This document shows, one piece after another, positions 15,692-18,280 of a DNA stretch of 18,280 bases. Origin of the DNA: JBJXGE01 sp046154185. GTDB taxonomy: Bacteria; Planctomycetota; UBA8108; UBA1146; JAJFFE01. The notes below the pieces were generated by a model, which was not told the DNA's origin, did not search any database, and worked only from the letters and a program-made list of their open reading frames with translations. Within the stretch, counting starts at the first letter, position 1, and each line of letters starts with the position of its first letter. Made by a program: the position numbers and the translations under genes. The stretch lies in contig JBJXGE010000051.1 in assembly GCA_046154185.1 (NCBI GenBank), forward strand, positions 1 through 18,280, given 5' to 3'.

Positions 15692-16458
15692 CGAGCGACG
15701 CGCCGCTCGTGCGCGCGATCGAGATCGTCGAAGATCGCACAGCGAGTAGTTCCTGTGATCGTGGATTTCTGCGGCTGCGTCGCCTCATCATTCGCAATCG
15801 CTATCCGGACGGCAGCGCGTCCGCGCCGTATCCCTGCGACATCGTCACGCGGCCGAGCGCCGACGCGGTGGCGATTTGTCTTTATCGCGTCGAGGCGGAC
15901 GCACCGGCCGGCCGACGCGTGCTGGTGCTCCTCAAGGAATCGCCGCGAGCGCCGGTTTTCTTCCGGACGCTGCGCCATCTCGTGGTGCCCGATCCCGCGC
16001 CGTATTTGAGCGTGATCGAACTCGTCGCCGGACTCATCGAGGATGGCGACGACGGCGTCGATGGGATCGAGCGCCGGGCGGCGAGCGAAGCCGAGGAAGA
16101 GGCCGGGCAGCAGCTCGCCGTCACCCAGGTGACGCGATTAGGCGCGGGCAGCTTTGCGAGTCCTGGCATTTCCGATGAAAAGGTCTACTTTTGTTCAGCG
16201 CCGCTCGAGCGGCTCGATGGCGCCGCGCCGACCGGCGATGGCAGCGTCATGGAAGAAGCGACGCGCGTCGTGGTGTTCGATTTGCGTGCGGCGATTCGCG
16301 CGTGTCGCGACGGTCGGATTCCAGATTTGAAAACCGAGGTCGGGCTGTTGCGGCTTGCCGATCGCCTCGGTTATTTGCCGCAACTCGATCTCTTCGCGCA
16401 TGAGCTTCCGGAGCATCTGCGGTCGAGCATTGATAATTTAGGGTCCGCGCAAAATTAA
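15688..16458 (+). CDS. Nudix hydrolase, 3' end remodelled by an inserted element
   Basis: 256 residues. The central Nudix fold has a box starting at Gly in GLIEDGDDG and reading ERRAASEAEEEAGQQL. The metal-binding E-x-x-E-E pattern is kept, but the usual Arg before the first Glu is Ser. Further upstream are a strand-rich half (VAICLYRVE, RRVLVLLKESPR, VFFRTLRHLVVP) and, after the box, GAGSFASPGISDEKVYFC, which resembles ADP-ribose pyrophosphatase-type Nudix enzymes. The substrate is not proven; ADP-ribose or another nucleoside diphosphate sugar is an inference. The ATG at 15688 overlaps the pyc stop as ATGA, so translation is coupled. The last five residues and the stop (GSAQN, TAA) are encoded by the left terminal repeat of the MITE-like element; without the insertion the protein would end NLGC followed by TGA. 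Confidence 0.88.
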   Translation: MTSDAPLVRAIEIVEDRTASSSCDRGFLRLRRLIIRNRYPDGSASAPYPCDIVTRPSADAVAICLYRVEADAPAGRRVLVLLKESPRAPVFFRTLRHLVVPDPAPYLSVIELVAGLIEDGDDGVDGIERRAASEAEEEAGQQLAVTQVTRLGAGSFASPGISDEKVYFCSAPLERLDGAAPTGDGSVMEEATRVVVFDLRAAIRACRDGRIPDLKTEVGLLRLADRLGYLPQLDLFAHELPEHLRSSIDNLGSAQN

Positions 16459-16617
16459 CTTTACATTGGGAGGTCGAGATCTGACGTAGGTCCGTTCGCG
16501 GCGATTGAGCGGAACCGCAGGCGTAGCCTGGCTACGTTGAGGATTACGCGATTGAGACGCGAGCGGAGATATGTTAGAGATCGGCCTCCCAACGCGAAGT
16601 TAATTTTGCGCGGACCC
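16441..16617. mobile_element. 177-bp MITE-like element with TTA target duplication
   Basis: Perfect 21-bp terminal inverted repeats lie at 16441-16461 (starts GGGTCCGCGCAAAATTAAC) and 16597-16617 (ends TTAATTTTGCGCGGACCC). After four mismatched bases the repeat resumes with TTGGGAGG (16466-16473) and CCTCCCAA (16585-16592), giving about 36 bp of inverted repeat with five mismatches. TTA flanks both sides (16438-16440, 16618-16620). The centre holds GTAGC/GCTAC (hairpin 16523-16535) and a direct GCGATTGAG (16501-16509, 16548-16556). It is too short for a transposase, so it would depend on one elsewhere. Removing it restores an intact reading frame, the best evidence that it inserted. Confidence 0.8.
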
Positions 16618-16657
16618 TTAGGTTGTTGATGGCGAACTGCGCCGGAAAGTTGTCGCC

Positions 16658-17662
16658 ATGATTGCTCGGACCGAACGCAAGCCGCGCATCGCGATTGTCG
16701 GCGCGCGCCGCGTGCGCCAAGGGCTCGGCGGTTTCATGGCTTGTCAGCTCGCCGCGCTCGGCGCGGAAGTCGTGGCGGTCCTCGGTTCGAGCCCGGAGTC
16801 CGCGGCGCGCGCGGTCGCGGACTTGGGCGCGCATCACGACCTCCAAGTGCGCGGGTATGCGCGGCTCCAAGAACTTTTAGCGGTGGAGACGATCGACGCG
16901 CTCGTCATCGCCTCGCCGCATGAAACGCATCTGGAGTATCTCGCGGCGGCGCTGGCCGCCGGCAAGCACGTGTTGTGTGAGAAGCCGCTCGTGTGGGGGA
17001 CGGCATCGCCGGCCGTGGCGCCCGAAGTCGTCATGCGCGTCGAGGAACTCGAACTCCAATTTCGTGATCGCGGGCTCCTCTTGTGGGAGAACGTGCAATG
17101 GCCGTATACGCTCGACTCATTCTTGGAACTCTATCCCGGCGCGTACAGCGCGGCTCAGCCGGTCACGCGCTTCAGTATGCTGTTGTGTCCGTCATCGAGT
17201 GGACCGCAGATGCTCGTCGATAGTTTTTCTCACGTCGCGAGCATGCTGTGCGCGCTCGATGCGCCCCGCGCGCCGGTACTCGAAGCGATCAAATACAGAA
17301 AAGGACCGGAGCCGGTCCATATGCTCGACCTCGAAGCGGTCTACCCGGGCACGCGCGCGAACATCGTCGTGACGTGCCGCCTGCTGCGCGTCGACGCGCC
17401 GCCGCGGCCCGCGAGCTACGCGATCAACGGCCACGCCGCTTATCGACGCATCGAAGAGCCCGGCTATCGCATGAACCTCGCCGACACCGCCGAAGGCGCC
17501 GGCCGCAGCGTCCCGCTCGCCGATCCAATGACCGCGCTGCTCCGCGACTTCGTCGCGTCCCTCACCCGCGTTCTCGCCGGCCGCCCGGTCGTCGTCGACC
17601 CGTGGATCAGCGCGCGGCTCGAGTTGTTGCAGCAAGTCGTGGAGATGTATCCGCGCGAGTAG
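16658..17662 (+). CDS. Gfo/Idh/MocA-family oxidoreductase
   Basis: 334 residues. A Rossmann fold opens with PRIAIVGARRVRQGLGGFMA, followed by a second strand EVVAVLG, then DALVIASPHETHLEYLAAALAAGKHVLCEKPL. The ASPH..TH and EKPL motifs are diagnostic of Gfo/Idh/MocA NAD(P)-dependent sugar or cyclitol dehydrogenases; Lys in EKP is the usual catalytic lysine. The expected G-x-G-x-x-G is replaced by GARRVRQGLG, so cofactor binding may differ. The C-terminal alpha/beta domain is present (LLWENVQWPYTLDSFLELYP; DSFSHVASMLCALDAPRAP), with a Ser-His pair in the usual active-site region. The substrate is unknown. ATG 16658 has only a weak GGAAAG upstream. Without the MITE, the gap to the Nudix stop would be 28 nt, so it was probably the third gene of a pyc operon. 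Confidence 0.85.
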   Translation: MIARTERKPRIAIVGARRVRQGLGGFMACQLAALGAEVVAVLGSSPESAARAVADLGAHHDLQVRGYARLQELLAVETIDALVIASPHETHLEYLAAALAAGKHVLCEKPLVWGTASPAVAPEVVMRVEELELQFRDRGLLLWENVQWPYTLDSFLELYPGAYSAAQPVTRFSMLLCPSSSGPQMLVDSFSHVASMLCALDAPRAPVLEAIKYRKGPEPVHMLDLEAVYPGTRANIVVTCRLLRVDAPPRPASYAINGHAAYRRIEEPGYRMNLADTAEGAGRSVPLADPMTALLRDFVASLTRVLAGRPVVVDPWISARLELLQQVVEMYPRE

Positions 17663-17663
17663 T

Positions 17664-17705
17664 ACTGACGCGATCGGCGGAGCGAGTCGGCGTCGTTGGG
17701 TCAGT
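17664..17705 (+). terminator. Weak hairpin after the oxidoreductase gene
   Basis: Overlapping inverted repeats just after the stop codon: ACTGAC (17664-17669) with GTCAGT (17700-17705), or GACGC (17667-17671) with GCGTC (17690-17694) extended by GA/TC across a bulge. There is no T-run. Confidence 0.25.
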
Positions 17706-17716
17706 TGATATGTAGT

Positions 17717-17759
17717 TGCCGGTCAACCCCGGGCTATAACCCGACGGGCCTTGCAGGCC
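17717..17759 (+). repeat. GC-rich palindromic repeat, copy 1 (direct)
   Basis: 43 nt identical to 18011-18053. The core is AACCCCGGGCTATAACCCGA followed by CGGGCC-TTGCA-GGCC, which can form a hairpin. This copy lacks the left half (GGCCGGATC to CCCGGGGTA) seen in the other two. Confidence 0.85.
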
Positions 17760-17940
17760 GTCAGATCGGATCGGCTCTTTTCGATCACGGCATCGCATCG
17801 CGAGGTCCACGCGATGCGACACCATTCAATCGGCGACGACTTCGGACGACTCGATTTGCCATCGCCGATCGGTTGGCCGTTCGCCTCGCCATCGACATCG
17901 CGCATGCGGCGCACTATCGGCGCGAGGCGAGGATTCTCCT

Positions 17941-18053
17941 CCGGCCTTGCAGGCCGGATCGCCTCCTTACCCTGACCCGGGGTAGACCGGCCGGGCCGGC
18001 GGACCGACCCTGCCGGTCAACCCCGGGCTATAACCCGACGGGCCTTGCAGGCC
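17941..18053 (+). repeat. GC-rich palindromic repeat, copy 2 (full length, direct)
   Basis: The left half starts with the perfect hairpin CCGGCC-TTGCA-GGCCGG (17941-17957) and continues through ACCCGGGGTA. The right half (18011-18053) is identical to copy 1 and ends with GGGCC-TTGCA-GGCC(C). Similarity continues more weakly into 18054-18120 (TCAGAT-x-GGA, ATCGCGAGGT). Confidence 0.85.
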
Positions 18054-18185
18054 CTCAGATTGGAACGGTTCTTTTTCTATCGCGTCATTCGTATCGCGAG
18101 GTGCACGCGGATCGCCGCATTCAACGACGACTGCGGACGAATCCATCTTCGCAATGGAGTCGGTGCGCCTCGCGACGTCCGAATC

Positions 18186-18280
18186 TGAGAGGGCCTGAAA
18201 GGCCCGACGGGATATAGCCCGGGGTTGGCCGGTCTGCCGGCCTACCCCGGGTAACGAGTAGGAGAGAGATCCGGCCTGCA
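18186..18280 (-). repeat. GC-rich palindromic repeat, copy 3 (inverted, cut by window end)
   Basis: The reverse complement carries the same order as copy 2: GCAGGCCGGATC, ACCCGGGGTA, CCGGCCAACCCCGGGCTATA, then GGGCC-TTTCA-GGCCC, with a few substitutions. It faces copy 2 across about 130 nt, so the pair is an inverted repeat. The left half runs into the window edge. Confidence 0.8.

Larger units (their letters stand above)
17706..18280. other. Non-coding region built from GC-rich repeats
   Basis: No convincing gene to the window end. Between the repeat copies (about 17800-17940 and 18070-18185) the sequence is related but diverged; for example ATCGCGAGGT-x-CACGCG occurs after both direct copies. 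Open frames crossing the region encode the same peptide (STPGYNPTGLAG) twice because the repeat repeats, not because a protein is conserved. Confidence 0.6.

Noticed and set aside
17696..18217. 173-residue open frame at the window end
   Set aside because: It runs through two copies of the GC-rich repeat and shows the same peptide twice; no start, ribosome-binding site or domain.

Overview
The window looks like part of a chromosome from a Planctomycetota-type bacterium: GC-rich and Gram-negative-like, with several lipoproteins. The clues are a very large secreted repeat protein ending in a dockerin-like EF-hand domain of the GDCN-starting type common in planctomycetes, a HEAT-repeat protein with the tail typical of planctomycete HEAT proteins, a ThiD2-ThiE fusion, and intergenic GC-rich palindromic repeats. 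This assignment is inferred from protein character, not from a marker gene.

Left part (1-5132): four minus-strand genes. Reading in their own direction these are a ThiD2-ThiE fusion (thiE), a membrane-anchored HEAT-repeat protein overlapping it by 64 nt, a small putative lipoprotein with a jelly-roll-like domain overlapping the HEAT gene by 17 nt, and, after a 150-nt gap with its own promoter-like sequence, an SPFH/band-7 membrane protein running off the window edge.

Middle (5133-7684): a small plus-strand membrane protein converges on dapF (minus strand), the two separated by a strong hairpin. A divergent plus-strand gene next to dapF encodes a lipoprotein of unknown function.

Centre (7685-12045): a 440-nt leader region with a good sigma70-like promoter and a hairpin, then a 1306-codon gene. 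Its product is secreted and cysteine-rich: signal peptide, an N-terminal beta domain, twelve modules of about 87 residues each carrying exactly seven cysteines and alternating strictly between two cysteine layouts (A/B, six times), then a dockerin-like calcium-binding tail. This is the most unusual object in the window.

Right part (12046-18280): a terminator-like hairpin, then pyruvate carboxylase (pyc), a Nudix hydrolase translationally coupled to it (ATGA overlap), and a Gfo/Idh/MocA-type oxidoreductase. A 177-bp MITE-like element with 21-bp perfect terminal inverted repeats and a TTA target duplication sits in the 3' end of the Nudix gene. It now supplies the stop codon; removing it restores a slightly different C-terminus and a tight three-gene operon. 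The last 600 nt contain no convincing gene but hold three copies (two direct, one inverted) of a GC-rich palindromic repeat.

The genes do not form one pathway: housekeeping metabolism (thiamine, lysine/peptidoglycan, anaplerosis) is interleaved with envelope proteins of unknown role.
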